Positions 37,950-46,462 of a stretch of 53,180 bases of DNA are shown one piece after another. The notes beneath the pieces are model-generated. The model worked only from the letters and a program-made list of their open reading frames with translations, had not been told where the DNA came from and made no database searches. Source of the stretch: Gallionella sp. Lineage in GTDB: Bacteria > Pseudomonadota > Gammaproteobacteria > Burkholderiales > Gallionellaceae. Location: contig JAUSNM010000045.1 in assembly GCA_030645535.1 (NCBI GenBank), positions 1 through 53,180 of the forward strand. Direction: 5' to 3'. Position numbers and translations under genes: made by a program. Each line of letters starts with the position of its first letter. Position 1 is the first letter of the stretch.

Positions 37950-38480
37950 ATGGGGAAGAAGCTTCATCTCATCGCAATATTTAGTGCGGTTCTCATTACG
38001 TCAAATCCACTACTCGCTGAGGAGAAAACAAAAAGCCCGGCGGATGGTTACAACATCCATATCATCGCGCCACACCGTCACGAAGACGGCACGGTGCATG
38101 GTCCGTATCACCATTATTGCAAGCAAATCAAGCCGGAAATATTGCAATGCATGATCTTTCTAAGCACCGATCCGAATGCCGAACTTGTTGAAATCGAATA
38201 CTTCATTGACAAGAAGCTGGTGCGCACCAACGTGACGCTGGAACAATGGAATAAGCACTACCACGACCATAAAGCAGAGGTTGCATCCGGACGTGTGCAA
38301 GTTCTTGATGTTTCACCTGCGAAGGCGAAAGAGATTGCCGAAGCTGCATCCAAAACCGACGGCATCATTTTTCATTTGTGGCCAGATGGCAATAAGGTTC
38401 CGAACGGCGATGTTATGTTCCCGACGGCCATCAGCCACAAACAGGTAGAGCAGCTCGAAATTCCGGAGGATACCCGATGA
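37950..38480 (+). CDS. DUF1264 (OBAP-like) secreted protein
   Basis: The 176-residue product has an N-terminal signal peptide (about 1-24) and a His-rich domain (HIIAPHRHEDGTVHGPYHHY; later HYHDHKAEV and FHLWPDG) of the DUF1264 family, related to plant oil-body-associated proteins. The biochemical role is unknown. An AGAGAGGAG box precedes the ATG. Its stop overlaps the start of the amino-acid oxidase gene by four bases. Confidence 0.8.
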   Translation: MGKKLHLIAIFSAVLITSNPLLAEEKTKSPADGYNIHIIAPHRHEDGTVHGPYHHYCKQIKPEILQCMIFLSTDPNAELVEIEYFIDKKLVRTNVTLEQWNKHYHDHKAEVASGRVQVLDVSPAKAKEIAEAASKTDGIIFHLWPDGNKVPNGDVMFPTAISHKQVEQLEIPEDTR

Positions 38481-39577
38481 GTAACCGCGTTCTTGTAATT
38501 GGTGCCGGAGTGAGTGGACTTACGACGGCAAGGTGTCTTTTCGATGCGGGATTCGAAGTGACTGTTCTGGCGGAAAAGAGTGCTGAATTCACGCCATCTG
38601 TCGTAGCCGGCGCACTTTGGGAATGGCCACCCGCCGTATGTGGCTACCATACTGACTCGGAATCACTACGCAGGTCGAAGCAATGGGCGACGGTTTCGTA
38701 TGAACGATTTAATGAACTTGCCGCGCAGCCGAAGAGCGGGGTCAGGATGATACCCGCTGTCTTTTATTTTCGGGATCGAGTTGAAGACAACCCCGCAGAG
38801 TTGCAAAAAATGGAGGAAACTAAACCACACGTAAAGGGCTTCGAGCACACACCGGATCTGATCTATCAGCATGGTGTCAATCGCGGATTGGGTTTGTGTG
38901 ATGCTTACAGCTACTTGTCCCCGTTGATCGAAACCGATGTCTATATGGAATGGCTGCGCAACGAACTTGTGATGCTGGGTTGTCAATTCGAGCAACGCAA
39001 ATTACTGCAGTCGTTGGCGGACTCGGAACAACCACTATGCGATGAATACAAGGTTTGCGCTATCGCCAACTGTTCGGGTCTCGGTTCGATTGAATTGGCT
39101 GGTGATCATTCGATGCAGCCATTACGGGGAGCGTTGATTCGAGTCCTGAACGATGGAAGCACGATGCCCCGAATCGCCGCAGCGCATTGCGTCGCACACG
39201 ACGACAAGGTCGAAAACCAGCGAATGATCTACATTGTCCCCCGTGGTCCCGATCATCTCATTCTTGGTGGAATTACAGAATTAGGAGAATGGGATACGAA
39301 CATTGGCCTTGGCAACTACGCTCCCATTCGTGAAATATTGCAAAGATGTCAGGAGTTTTTGCCCATTCTCAAATCTGCGGTGATCGATGAATTTGATCCT
39401 GTGAGAGTAGGGCTTCGACCGTATCGAAAAAAGAACGTCCGTTTAGAACGAGAGTCGCCCTATCGGATCATTCACAATTACGGTCACGGCGGTTCAGGAT
39501 TTACTTTTTCGTGGGGTTGCGCCGAAGAAATCGTCACATTGATTAAGAGTATGCGTGAAGCTGAGACCACGCCGTGA
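38477..39577 (+). CDS. FAD-dependent D-amino-acid oxidase family protein
   Basis: The 366-residue flavoenzyme begins with a Rossmann FAD-binding motif (VLVIGAGVSGLTTARCLFDA). The C-terminal part contains the DAAO signature (GLRPYRKKNVRLE, then NYGHGGSGFTFSWGCA), with the Arg and Gly-rich loop that bind substrate and FAD. It would oxidise D-amino acids or a related amine to the keto acid with release of ammonia and peroxide. Its ATGA overlap with the DUF1264 gene indicates co-translation. Confidence 0.9.
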   Translation: MSNRVLVIGAGVSGLTTARCLFDAGFEVTVLAEKSAEFTPSVVAGALWEWPPAVCGYHTDSESLRRSKQWATVSYERFNELAAQPKSGVRMIPAVFYFRDRVEDNPAELQKMEETKPHVKGFEHTPDLIYQHGVNRGLGLCDAYSYLSPLIETDVYMEWLRNELVMLGCQFEQRKLLQSLADSEQPLCDEYKVCAIANCSGLGSIELAGDHSMQPLRGALIRVLNDGSTMPRIAAAHCVAHDDKVENQRMIYIVPRGPDHLILGGITELGEWDTNIGLGNYAPIREILQRCQEFLPILKSAVIDEFDPVRVGLRPYRKKNVRLERESPYRIIHNYGHGGSGFTFSWGCAEEIVTLIKSMREAETTP

Positions 39578-39637
39578 CGGCTGATTGTAAGCGTTAACGA
39601 GCGCGCCGTATAACTCAACCCGTTCCACCGAAAAGCT

Positions 39638-39720
39638 AACCTTCCCCGGAAATAGTTGACACCTCCATCTAACGAAACGGAGGTGTTTTATGGGCAAAGC
39701 AAGAACACCGTGAACGCATT
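39638..39720 (+). mobile_element. possible insertion-sequence end remnant
   Basis: An inverted pair ACACCTCC/GGAGGTGT (about 39659-39687) is followed by an ATG reading MGKARTP and then a stop. The layout of AACCTTCCCCGGAAATAGTTGACA, next to a good ribosome-binding site and a seven-codon basic start, resembles the left end and transposase start of IS3-like elements. Nothing else of a transposase is left, so this is tentative. Confidence 0.3.
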
Positions 39721-39884
39721 GCTACAGTGTAAAAACAGGTGGACTGTGTGCGCTGCAGAACAGAACATAGACCGCTTGCGATGCATCATGTACGCTGGTT
39801 CGTAGTGTTGTACCGCATGGCTTGTTGCGCTCGCTCAGGATCAATTTTTGGCGCGCAGTTACATCATTTTTCGAGGAGTCCACA

Positions 39885-40709
39885 ATGAGCACGATTACGA
39901 CGAAAGACGGCACGCAAATCTATTACAAGGACTGGGGCGCAGGGCAACCTGTGGTGTTCAGTCACGGCTGGCCCCTCAGTGCGGATAGCTGGGAGTCTCA
40001 GATGATGTTCCTGGCCTCCAACGGCTATCGCTGCATTGCCCATGACCGTCGCGGTCATGGCCGGTCGAGCCAGTCCTGGAGTGGCAACGAGATGGACACC
40101 TATGCCGACGACCTATCGGAACTCATCGAAAAGCTCGACCTGAAGGATGCAGTCCTGATCGGCTTCTCCGCAGGCGGTGGCGAAGTTGCACGCTATATTG
40201 GCCGTCACGGCACGATGCGGGTGACCAAGGCAGCGCTGATCTCCGCCGTCCCGCCGCTGATGCTGAAAACGGCGGCCAATCCCGGCGGCTTACCGATTGA
40301 GGTGTTTGACGAGATTCGCGCAGGCACCACCGCCGATCGCTCACAGCTCTACAAGGATATCGCCAGCGGCCCGTTCTTCGGGGCCAACAGACCCGGTGCC
40401 AGGGTTTCGCAGGGCATGATAGCCACGTTCTGGCACCAGGGAATAATGGCCGGTCACAAGAATACCTTCGACTGCATCAAGGCGTTCTCGGAGACGGATT
40501 TCACCGAAGACCTCAAGAAGTTCGACGTGCCAACGCTGATTATCCACGGCGACGACGACCAGATAGTGCCGATCGGCGCCTCGGCTCTTTGCTCATCGAA
40601 GCTGGTCAGGAATGCAACCCTGAAGATCTATGCAGGCGCGCCCCACGGTCTCATAGACACGCACAAAAACCAGCTCAACGCAGACCTGCTGGCATTCATC
40701 AAGACCTGA
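39885..40709 (+). CDS. alpha/beta hydrolase, non-heme chloroperoxidase type
   Basis: From ATG 39885 (CGAGGAG upstream) the 274-residue protein is an alpha/beta hydrolase. The nucleophile elbow GFSAGGGEV gives Ser near residue 98, the oxyanion segment is [13 protein letters not shown], the acid lies in [12 protein letters not shown], and the His in [10 protein letters not shown]. The arrangement matches non-heme chloroperoxidases/arylesterases. These act as esterases or perhydrolases in vivo; halogenation is a side activity. An in-frame upstream ATG (39822) is less likely. Confidence 0.9.
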   Translation: MSTITTKDGTQIYYKDWGAGQPVVFSHGWPLSADSWESQMMFLASNGYRCIAHDRRGHGRSSQSWSGNEMDTYADDLSELIEKLDLKDAVLIGFSAGGGEVARYIGRHGTMRVTKAALISAVPPLMLKTAANPGGLPIEVFDEIRAGTTADRSQLYKDIASGPFFGANRPGARVSQGMIATFWHQGIMAGHKNTFDCIKAFSETDFTEDLKKFDVPTLIIHGDDDQIVPIGASALCSSKLVRNATLKIYAGAPHGLIDTHKNQLNADLLAFIKT

Positions 40710-40802
40710 AATCGCTTTGATGGCGCTGCCTGGCTGGTGGCGCAGGAACCACAAAAAATTCCCGGACATCCTTAATGTCGCACCGGTTATTCCGGCCGGG
40801 AA

Positions 40803-40935
40803 AGTTGATGGTTGTTATCGGTACGTTGCCGTACAGATCGGCGGAAACATTACGCTCATTCTTAAACTCCCGCAGGCAGAGCCTGCCAATTTTGATAAAG
40901 GAATACGAAAATGAACAAGGATCAAGTCAAAGGTG
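40803..40935 (+). repeat. duplicated leader, copy A (before csbD)
   Basis: About 130 bases upstream of and into the csbD gene resemble 43384-43516. Both copies carry GGTACGTTRCCGTACAGATC (here 40820-40839), a stretch ending in AAGGAATA and the first codons ATGAAC..GATCAAGTCAAA. The GTACG..CGTAC and GGTA..TACC arms make a nested palindrome that could be an operator. Confidence 0.75.
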
Positions 40936-41096
40936 TTTTAAAAGACATCGCTGGTAAATTACAGGAAGATGCCGGAAAACTGGTCGGCAGCAAAGAGCAG
41001 CAAGTCAAGGGTCTCAACAAACAAATATCAGGACAAGCCGAGAAAATCTATGGCGATGCAAAGGAAGTCATCAAGGATGCAAACAAGCCTTCTTGA
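40911..41096 (+). CDS. CsbD family stress protein
   Basis: The 61-residue hydrophilic protein has the CsbD pattern (KDIAGKLQEDAGKLVGSKE, then QVKGLNKQISGQAEK) with repeated Lys/Gln/Gly helices. CsbD proteins are general-stress proteins of unknown biochemical role. AAAGGAATA precedes the ATG. The leader is shared with the lipoprotein gene at 43492. Confidence 0.92.
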   Translation: MNKDQVKGVLKDIAGKLQEDAGKLVGSKEQQVKGLNKQISGQAEKIYGDAKEVIKDANKPS

Positions 41097-41214
41097 AGTG
41101 GTGATAAAAAATGGTCGCGGTGCGCGGCCTTTTTCAACCTGTTACAAGAATTAAGTCTCAGCCATCTCCATTGGGAGCTGTATTTAGAAAATTAATCCAC
41201 CCGGTGTCACCACC

Positions 41215-42579
41215 ATGCCTTTTGTGAGCCTCAACCCGACCACCAATCAAGTGATTCAGCGCCATGCCAGCTGGGATGTTAATCGTTTTGAGTCAGCACT
41301 GGAAAAAGCCCACAGCGCCCAGCAAACATGGGCGCATACGTCTTTTTCCCTGCGCGCCGAAGTGCTGCGTAATGTAGCGATGCACTTACATACACAGCGC
41401 GATCAATATGCAACGCTCATCACTCAGGAAATGGGCAAACCGTTGCGCGAAGCGCGCGCCGAAGTCGAAAAGTGCGCCGGTGTTTGCGACTACTATGCGC
41501 AACATGCAGGGGAATTCCTGCGCGCCGAACCAATAGAGTCGGATGCCGACAAAAGCTATGTAGCGTATTACCCGCTCGGCGTGGTGCTTGCCATCATGCC
41601 GTGGAACTTCCCTTTCTGGCAGGTATTTCGCGCCGCTGCCCCGGCCTTGATGGCGGGCAATGCGTTCGCGTTGAAACATGCGCCGAATGTGCCGCAGTGC
41701 GCACTTGCAATGGAAACGCTCTTCCGCGATTGCGGTCTGCCGGAAGGGCTGTTTACGAACCTGATGATCGAGGTAAAGCAAGTAGCCTGCGCAATCGCCA
41801 GTGTGCATATCCATGCGGTCACGCTCACCGGATCGGAAGCCGCAGGACGCAAAGTAGCGGCGTGCGCCGGTCAGCATCTGAAAAAATGCGTACTGGAATT
41901 GGGTGGTTCCGATCCATTCATCGTGCTGCACGACGCGGATTTGGAATTGGCAGTCAATATGGCGGTGACTTCGCGCTTTTTAAATTGCGGGCAATCGTGC
42001 ATCGCCGCCAAGCGCTTCATCGTCGTGCCGGAAATCGCGGATGAATTCCTGCACCTGCTCAAAACCAAAGTAGAAGCGCTCAGGGTCGGCGACCCGATGA
42101 TTGAAGGCACGCAAATAGGCCCCATGGCGCGCCTCGATCTGCGTGAATCATTGCATAACCAAGTCACCGATTCCATCGCGCAGGGCGCAGTGGCGGTGAC
42201 CGGATGCAAGCCGGTCGAGCGTGAAGGATTCTTCTATCAGCCATCGATCCTTGATCGTGTCACCGCCAAGACCTGCGCCTGGCACGAAGAGCTGTTCGGT
42301 CCGGTGGCGATCGTGATCCGTGCCGCAAGCGAGGAGGATGCGCTGCGCATCGCTAATGAAACCCGCTTCGGACTCGGTTCATCGATTTGGAGTCGTGATG
42401 CGGCGCGCGCCGAACAGTTGGCGGCACACATTCAGGCCGGATGCACCTTCATCAACGGCATGGTCAAATCCGATCCGCGTTTGCCATTTGGCGGCGTGAA
42501 GGCTTCTGGTTACGGGCGAGAATTGTCAAAATTGGGGATGCATGAATTTGTGAATGCAAAGACGATATGGATCAGGTAG
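41215..42579 (+). CDS. NAD(P)-dependent aldehyde dehydrogenase (succinate-semialdehyde type)
   Basis: The 454-residue enzyme oxidises an aldehyde to the acid. It shows IMPWNFPFWQVFRAAAPALM for cofactor binding, the catalytic glutamate in LELGGSDPF (about residue 228), and the catalytic cysteine in FLNCGQSCIAAKRF (about residue 262). Overall similarity is to succinate-semialdehyde dehydrogenases, but the natural substrate cannot be fixed from sequence. No strong ribosome-binding site was seen before the ATG. Confidence 0.92.
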   Translation: MPFVSLNPTTNQVIQRHASWDVNRFESALEKAHSAQQTWAHTSFSLRAEVLRNVAMHLHTQRDQYATLITQEMGKPLREARAEVEKCAGVCDYYAQHAGEFLRAEPIESDADKSYVAYYPLGVVLAIMPWNFPFWQVFRAAAPALMAGNAFALKHAPNVPQCALAMETLFRDCGLPEGLFTNLMIEVKQVACAIASVHIHAVTLTGSEAAGRKVAACAGQHLKKCVLELGGSDPFIVLHDADLELAVNMAVTSRFLNCGQSCIAAKRFIVVPEIADEFLHLLKTKVEALRVGDPMIEGTQIGPMARLDLRESLHNQVTDSIAQGAVAVTGCKPVEREGFFYQPSILDRVTAKTCAWHEELFGPVAIVIRAASEEDALRIANETRFGLGSSIWSRDAARAEQLAAHIQAGCTFINGMVKSDPRLPFGGVKASGYGRELSKLGMHEFVNAKTIWIR

Positions 42580-42642
42580 GGCGGGAAACGCGCGCAGTTT
42601 CTAACTTGCGGCCAAAGTGGAACGATTGATGAGGAGCAATTG

Positions 42643-43275
42643 ATGAGAACCAATCCTGCCGTTCCTCCATCATCGGCTCCTGATCCGCGTGACACAGCAG
42701 TTGAATCCGAACGCGACCAGGTCAGCCAAAATATAGAGGCTGTTCTGGAGTTCTACACGCGTGAAGAGCAAAAGATCAGCCGTTCGCAACGTATCATGGA
42801 ACGCATCAGTTGCTTTATCGGACAGCCGGTTTTTCTTGGCATAATTCTGCTCTTTGTTGCGCTCTGGATGCTTGTCAACGAAGGATTACACCAGTTTGGC
42901 ATGGTTGAATTCGATCCGCCACCGTTTATCTGGCTGCAAGGAATTGTCGGTCTGGGTGCGTTGCTGACCGCGACCGTGGTGCTGATCAGGCAGAACCGGC
43001 TCGCCAAACTCGCGGAACAGCGTGCCCATCTGGATCTGAAATTGACGCTGCTGACAGAGCAGAAGGCCACCAAGCTTATCGACCTGCTCGAAGAGCTGAG
43101 GCGTGATTTGCCCAATGTCAAAAACCGCCATGACCCTGAGGCCGCAGCACTAAAGCAGTCGATGAGTCCGGAGCTTGTACTTGCCACACTGGATGAACGC
43201 AGCGAGCCAGACGAGCCAGGAGAAGTCACTGAGGACGCAGGCGGCGACGAACAAACCGCAAATACCGCAAGGTAA
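42643..43275 (+). CDS. DUF1003 membrane protein
   Basis: From ATG 42643 (GAGGAG upstream; an overlapping TTG at 42640 is possible) the 210-residue product has two membrane helices (about 65-82 and 100-120). Between them is the DUF1003 signature FDPPPFIWLQ, followed by RQNR. An acidic tail ends the protein. The function of the family is unknown; it often occurs with stress and ion-homeostasis genes, as here. Confidence 0.87.
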   Translation: MRTNPAVPPSSAPDPRDTAVESERDQVSQNIEAVLEFYTREEQKISRSQRIMERISCFIGQPVFLGIILLFVALWMLVNEGLHQFGMVEFDPPPFIWLQGIVGLGALLTATVVLIRQNRLAKLAEQRAHLDLKLTLLTEQKATKLIDLLEELRRDLPNVKNRHDPEAAALKQSMSPELVLATLDERSEPDEPGEVTEDAGGDEQTANTAR

Positions 43276-43383
43276 CAAGGCCTCCTGATGCGACAAGTCG
43301 CGTGCTGGTCGCTTACTGCCAGCTCTTCGAACCGGACAAAAGGGCTCGTATCTTGGATATTGAGCTGACTGCCGCGACAGGCA

Positions 43384-43516
43384 GCGTTGATTTTTTTATA
43401 GGTACGTTACCGTACAGATCAGCGGCACCATTTCATTCAATCTAGAGCTTCTGCAGGGATAGCCTGTCAATTTAGATGAAGGAATATCAAAATGAACAAC
43501 GATCAAGTCAAAAAAA
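43384..43516 (+). repeat. duplicated leader, copy B (before small lipoprotein)
   Basis: This is the second copy of the leader seen at 40803-40935. The palindrome-like GGTACGTTACCGTAC lies at 43401-43415. Similarity extends through the ribosome-binding site into codons 1-7 of the lipoprotein gene, then stops. Confidence 0.75.
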
Positions 43517-43695
43517 TCATCGGCGCAGTCATGGTCGCGGGCATGTTGGTCGCAGTGCTGTCTGGCTGCCAGAAACCGGAAGGCCCGGCTGAGCATGCAG
43601 GCAAGGAAATCGACAAGGCAACAGATAAGGCCGGTCAGCAGATAGAAAAAGCCGGTGAAAACATTCAGGATGCGGCAAAAGGCGACAAGAAGTAG
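43492..43695 (+). CDS. small stress lipoprotein with CsbD-like leader
   Basis: The 67-residue product starts with MNNDQVKKI, nearly the same first residues as the CsbD protein (MNKDQVKGV). It then has a hydrophobic segment and a lipobox (AVLSGC, Cys at about 26). The mature 40 residues are hydrophilic Lys/Glu/Gly/Ala repeats (ATDKAGQQIEKAGENIQDAAK), like entericidin or hydrophilin peptides. So the control region and first codons look borrowed from a csbD gene. Confidence 0.8.
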   Translation: MNNDQVKKIIGAVMVAGMLVAVLSGCQKPEGPAEHAGKEIDKATDKAGQQIEKAGENIQDAAKGDKK

Positions 43696-43752
43696 TGTTT
43701 TGCAAAGCTGGCATCAGCGCATAACAAAAACGTCAAAAAAACAGGAGTACTA

Positions 43753-43950
43753 ATGGAAGCACATAAAATTGTCGGCGAACAAATTTCCGCAGCCATCGCC
43801 GCGCTCGTCATGGCAAAAGACCTGTTGATGAGCCACGACATCGATCAGCATCTCGATATTGCCGCTTTTCACATCAGCGACATCCAGTTCAACGTGAACT
43901 CGCTGCGTATATTGAAGCCAGCCATGCCTGATGGCAATAAAATAAACTGA
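43753..43950 (+). CDS. small protein, unknown function
   Basis: The 65-residue ORF has an AGGAG box 6 bases before its ATG. The product is helical, with no signal peptide, and its middle has alternating His and Asp (SHDIDQHLDIAAFHISDI). No family is recognised. It lies 58 bases after the lipoprotein gene, in the stress cluster. Confidence 0.6.
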   Translation: MEAHKIVGEQISAAIAALVMAKDLLMSHDIDQHLDIAAFHISDIQFNVNSLRILKPAMPDGNKIN

Positions 43951-44019
43951 ATGCTCGATTGAATGCTGCCCCGGCACGGCAACCTTCAAGGAAAACTGGT
44001 CATGGGATGAAGCTCGCCG

Positions 44020-44808
44020 ATGCAAGAACCGTATAAAAAAATCATGCTGCCTTCCTTCGGAATCGGCTGGCGGCATGCCCTGTTGTTGTTCATTGCAATC
44101 GGCTCGCTGGCACTCATGCTATCGATGCAGCCCTTTGGACAGAATCCGGACTACCACAATTTTGCGGACCAGCGCACTTTTTTTGCCATCCCGAATTTCT
44201 TTGATATCACGTCAAATATACCTTTTCTGCTCGTCGGAATGGCGGGCATGCGCTTTTGCCATGGAAGCCGTTTGATGAGTTTTCGGCTTGCCTGGCTAAC
44301 ATTTTTCGCAGGTGTGGCAATCGTCAGTGGCGGGTCTGCCTACTATCACTGGAACCCCGGCAACAACACGCTGGTCTGGGACAGACTGCCTATGACCATT
44401 GCATTCATGGGTTTGTTGGCAGCGCTCCTGGCCGAGTATGTGAGTGTGCGGCTGGGCAAATTTATTTTGCTGCCTGCGTTACTGACGGGTATCTTCAGCG
44501 TATTTTATTGGCACCGGTTCGATGACTTGCGGTTCTATGTCTGGATTCAGTTTGTCCCGCTACTGATCGTTCCGGTTTTATTGGCGCTGTTCCGCCCCGG
44601 GTACTCTCGCCAATGGCTGCTCCTGGTGGCTCTTGCATGCTATATGCTGGCCAAACTTTCGGAAGCCTGTGACCGGGAGGTATTCGTATTCACTCAGAGT
44701 CTTTTCAGCGGCCATTCTTTTAAACATCTGCTGGCGGCGTCGGGTTGTTTCTCAGTGCTGGTGATGCTCAAGACAAGAAAACCGCTCAGTGAGTTGCCTG
44801 GGCGTTAA
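44020..44808 (+). CDS. ceramidase-like (CREST superfamily) membrane protein
   Basis: The 262-residue protein has about seven membrane helices. Conserved polar motifs fit the alkaline-ceramidase/PAQR/Per1 (CREST) superfamily: NFADQRTFFAIPNFFD near the first loop, SAYYHWNPGNNTLVWDR in the middle, and GHSFKHLLAA in the last helix. The Asp, Ser and His residues there would bind the catalytic zinc. It is probably a lipid hydrolase; ceramide is not an expected substrate in this organism. Confidence 0.75.
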   Translation: MQEPYKKIMLPSFGIGWRHALLLFIAIGSLALMLSMQPFGQNPDYHNFADQRTFFAIPNFFDITSNIPFLLVGMAGMRFCHGSRLMSFRLAWLTFFAGVAIVSGGSAYYHWNPGNNTLVWDRLPMTIAFMGLLAALLAEYVSVRLGKFILLPALLTGIFSVFYWHRFDDLRFYVWIQFVPLLIVPVLLALFRPGYSRQWLLLVALACYMLAKLSEACDREVFVFTQSLFSGHSFKHLLAASGCFSVLVMLKTRKPLSELPGR

Positions 44809-45001
44809 TAATCAGGGCGGTGACTACAAGTGTTCACTAGCGCACAGAGAAAGACTTGAGGAAAGGGGATGATCAGCTTCCCGGTGCAGTACCCTCAGGA
44901 TTAAATATTTCGCAACGGGTTCATCCAGGCGGCACAGGGCAGAATTCTTGCTGCCTGCTGCGATTGGTCGAAATTTTCAATCAACCGTAAAGGAATCCAA
45001 C

Positions 45002-45208
45002 ATGAACCGGGGTCGTATTGAAGGTAATTGGAAACTGTTCAAGCGTAGCGTCACACGACAGTGGGGCAAACTCACCGGCGATCATCTGGACATGATTGTG
45101 GTCAAACGCGAGCGCCTGTCCGTCACAAACCAGGCGTCATACGGCATCTCCAGGTCCAGGGACGAAGCAGGAAAACGGCTGGCCGCATGGCAAGGGCGCC
45201 AGAAATAA
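45002..45208 (+). CDS. CsbD-like small protein
   Basis: From ATG 45002 (AAAGGAAT upstream) the 68-residue product resembles the N-terminal half of CsbD proteins (NRGRIEGNWKLFKRSVTRQW GK-type start) but ends in a basic tail. The end overlaps the start of the peptidase gene by 22 bases if ATG 45187 is used. Confidence 0.8.
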   Translation: MNRGRIEGNWKLFKRSVTRQWGKLTGDHLDMIVVKRERLSVTNQASYGISRSRDEAGKRLAAWQGRQK

Positions 45209-45984
45209 AATTGAATTCATTAAGCAATACGCTACGGCGCTGGCATATGCGTCGAATACTGCGGCGCAATCCGATACCCCATCCTGTCTGGCACCGTGCG
45301 ACGCGACAGATTGTCGTGCTGCGAGGCCTGGACGCAGTGCAAATGGCGCATCTGCGCGAACTGACGACGTGGTTCCTGCATAGCAAGTCGATTAACGGGG
45401 TGCAAGGCCTGAATGTGACGGTTTCGATGCGCGTGGCGGTGGCGGCTCAAGCCTGCTTATTGATTTTGAATCTGGATATTGATTACTTTGATAACTGGGT
45501 CGAAGTCATCCTCTATCCCGGCGCGTTCCGGGTCAATCATCAGCAGGTGGATGCTATCGGCCTGGTACATAACGAAGATGTCGCTTTAACCGGCGAGTCA
45601 TGGTTGCGCGGCCCGGTGATTTTGTCCTGGGATGATGTTGCGCGGGACACTTATCATTCTCATGCAGGCCACAATGTTGTATTGCATGAGTTTGCCCATA
45701 AGCTGGATGGCCTCAACGGGGTCGCGAATGGCATGCCGCCATTGCGCCGTGGCATGAGCCGGAAAAGATGGAGCGATGATTGGAGTGAAGCATACGATAA
45801 ACTGTGTCTGCAACTGGCGGCAGGAAAATCAGGTTTTATCAATCCTTATGCCGCAACCAGTCCTGCAGAATTTTTCGCGGTATTGAGCGAGTATTTTTTT
45901 ACTGCGCCGGATATTTTGAAAAAGTGCTATCCCGGTGTCCACAAGCAACTGACGCTGTTTTATCGACAGGCTGCATCGCGTTAA
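45187..45984 (+). CDS. mtfA: MtfA-like zinc peptidase
   Basis: The protein carries the zinc motif HEFAHKLDGLNG (gluzincin-type HExxH) and the C-terminal segment SPAEFFAVLSEYFFTAPDI, as in Escherichia coli MtfA, the Mlc-titrating aminopeptidase. The conserved N-terminus begins at RRILRRNPIPHPVWHR, so ATG 45247 is an alternative start; ATG 45187 gives 265 residues but no good ribosome-binding site is seen for either. The frame opens far upstream (45061). Whether an Mlc homologue is the partner here is unknown. Confidence 0.85.
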   Translation: MARAPEIKLNSLSNTLRRWHMRRILRRNPIPHPVWHRATRQIVVLRGLDAVQMAHLRELTTWFLHSKSINGVQGLNVTVSMRVAVAAQACLLILNLDIDYFDNWVEVILYPGAFRVNHQQVDAIGLVHNEDVALTGESWLRGPVILSWDDVARDTYHSHAGHNVVLHEFAHKLDGLNGVANGMPPLRRGMSRKRWSDDWSEAYDKLCLQLAAGKSGFINPYAATSPAEFFAVLSEYFFTAPDILKKCYPGVHKQLTLFYRQAASR

Positions 45985-46010
45985 TACTTCATAATAGACA
46001 GGGGGAATAT

Positions 46011-46187
46011 ATGCCGCTCAGAAAAGGATCCAGCCAGTCGATCGTCAGCAGCAATATCAAGACACTGGTGGACGAATGGAAGAAGGATGGAACGATTGGC
46101 ACCAGCCATCCGCCGACAAAGAGAAAAGCAATCAGCCAGGCCGTTGCCATCGCATTGGCCAGGGCTGGCAAAAGTCGCAATTCATAA
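46011..46187 (+). CDS. DUF6496-like small protein
   Basis: From ATG 46011 (AGGGGGA upstream) the 58-residue product has the pattern SSNIKTLVDEWKKDGTIGTS followed by RKAISQAVAIALARAGKS, as in DUF6496 proteins. The role is unknown. It starts 26 bases after the MtfA-like gene. Confidence 0.75.
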   Translation: MPLRKGSSQSIVSSNIKTLVDEWKKDGTIGTSHPPTKRKAISQAVAIALARAGKSRNS

Positions 46188-46218
46188 TCAGTTCCACAGA
46201 CTCAGGGGCAGGGCAGGC

Positions 46219-46238
46219 AAACCACGCAGGAGTGGTTT
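46219..46238 (+). terminator. hairpin after DUF6496 gene
   Basis: AAACCAC (46219-46225) and GTGGTTT (46232-46238) form a 7-bp stem with a 6-base loop followed by TTA. It is a plausible weak intrinsic terminator. The remaining bases up to 46462 hold no supported gene. Confidence 0.5.
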
Positions 46239-46462
46239 TAAGGTAACCAAAATGTGCGTTCTTAGTAGTTCCGGGATGCCCAATCGTGTTGAATTGCGCT
46301 ACCAATTTACCCTCTATGGGCAGATTTTTGCACTGAATAAAGATCCGCTCTGTGATGTGTAACGCTTTGGATTTTCAGTGAGGTCAGTTTATTGAGTGGG
46401 CATTTCAAAATGCAAAAGGTTGATCAATTTGCGATGCAATTCAACAGGAAACCCAATAAAAC

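Noticed and set aside
39722..39913. Minus-strand ORF overlapping the hydrolase start
   Set aside because: Overlaps a well-supported gene start on the other strand and has no ribosome-binding site.
40717..40914. ORF of 65 codons before csbD
   Set aside because: It lies on the duplicated leader whose second copy at 43384 has no matching ORF, and it has no ribosome-binding site.
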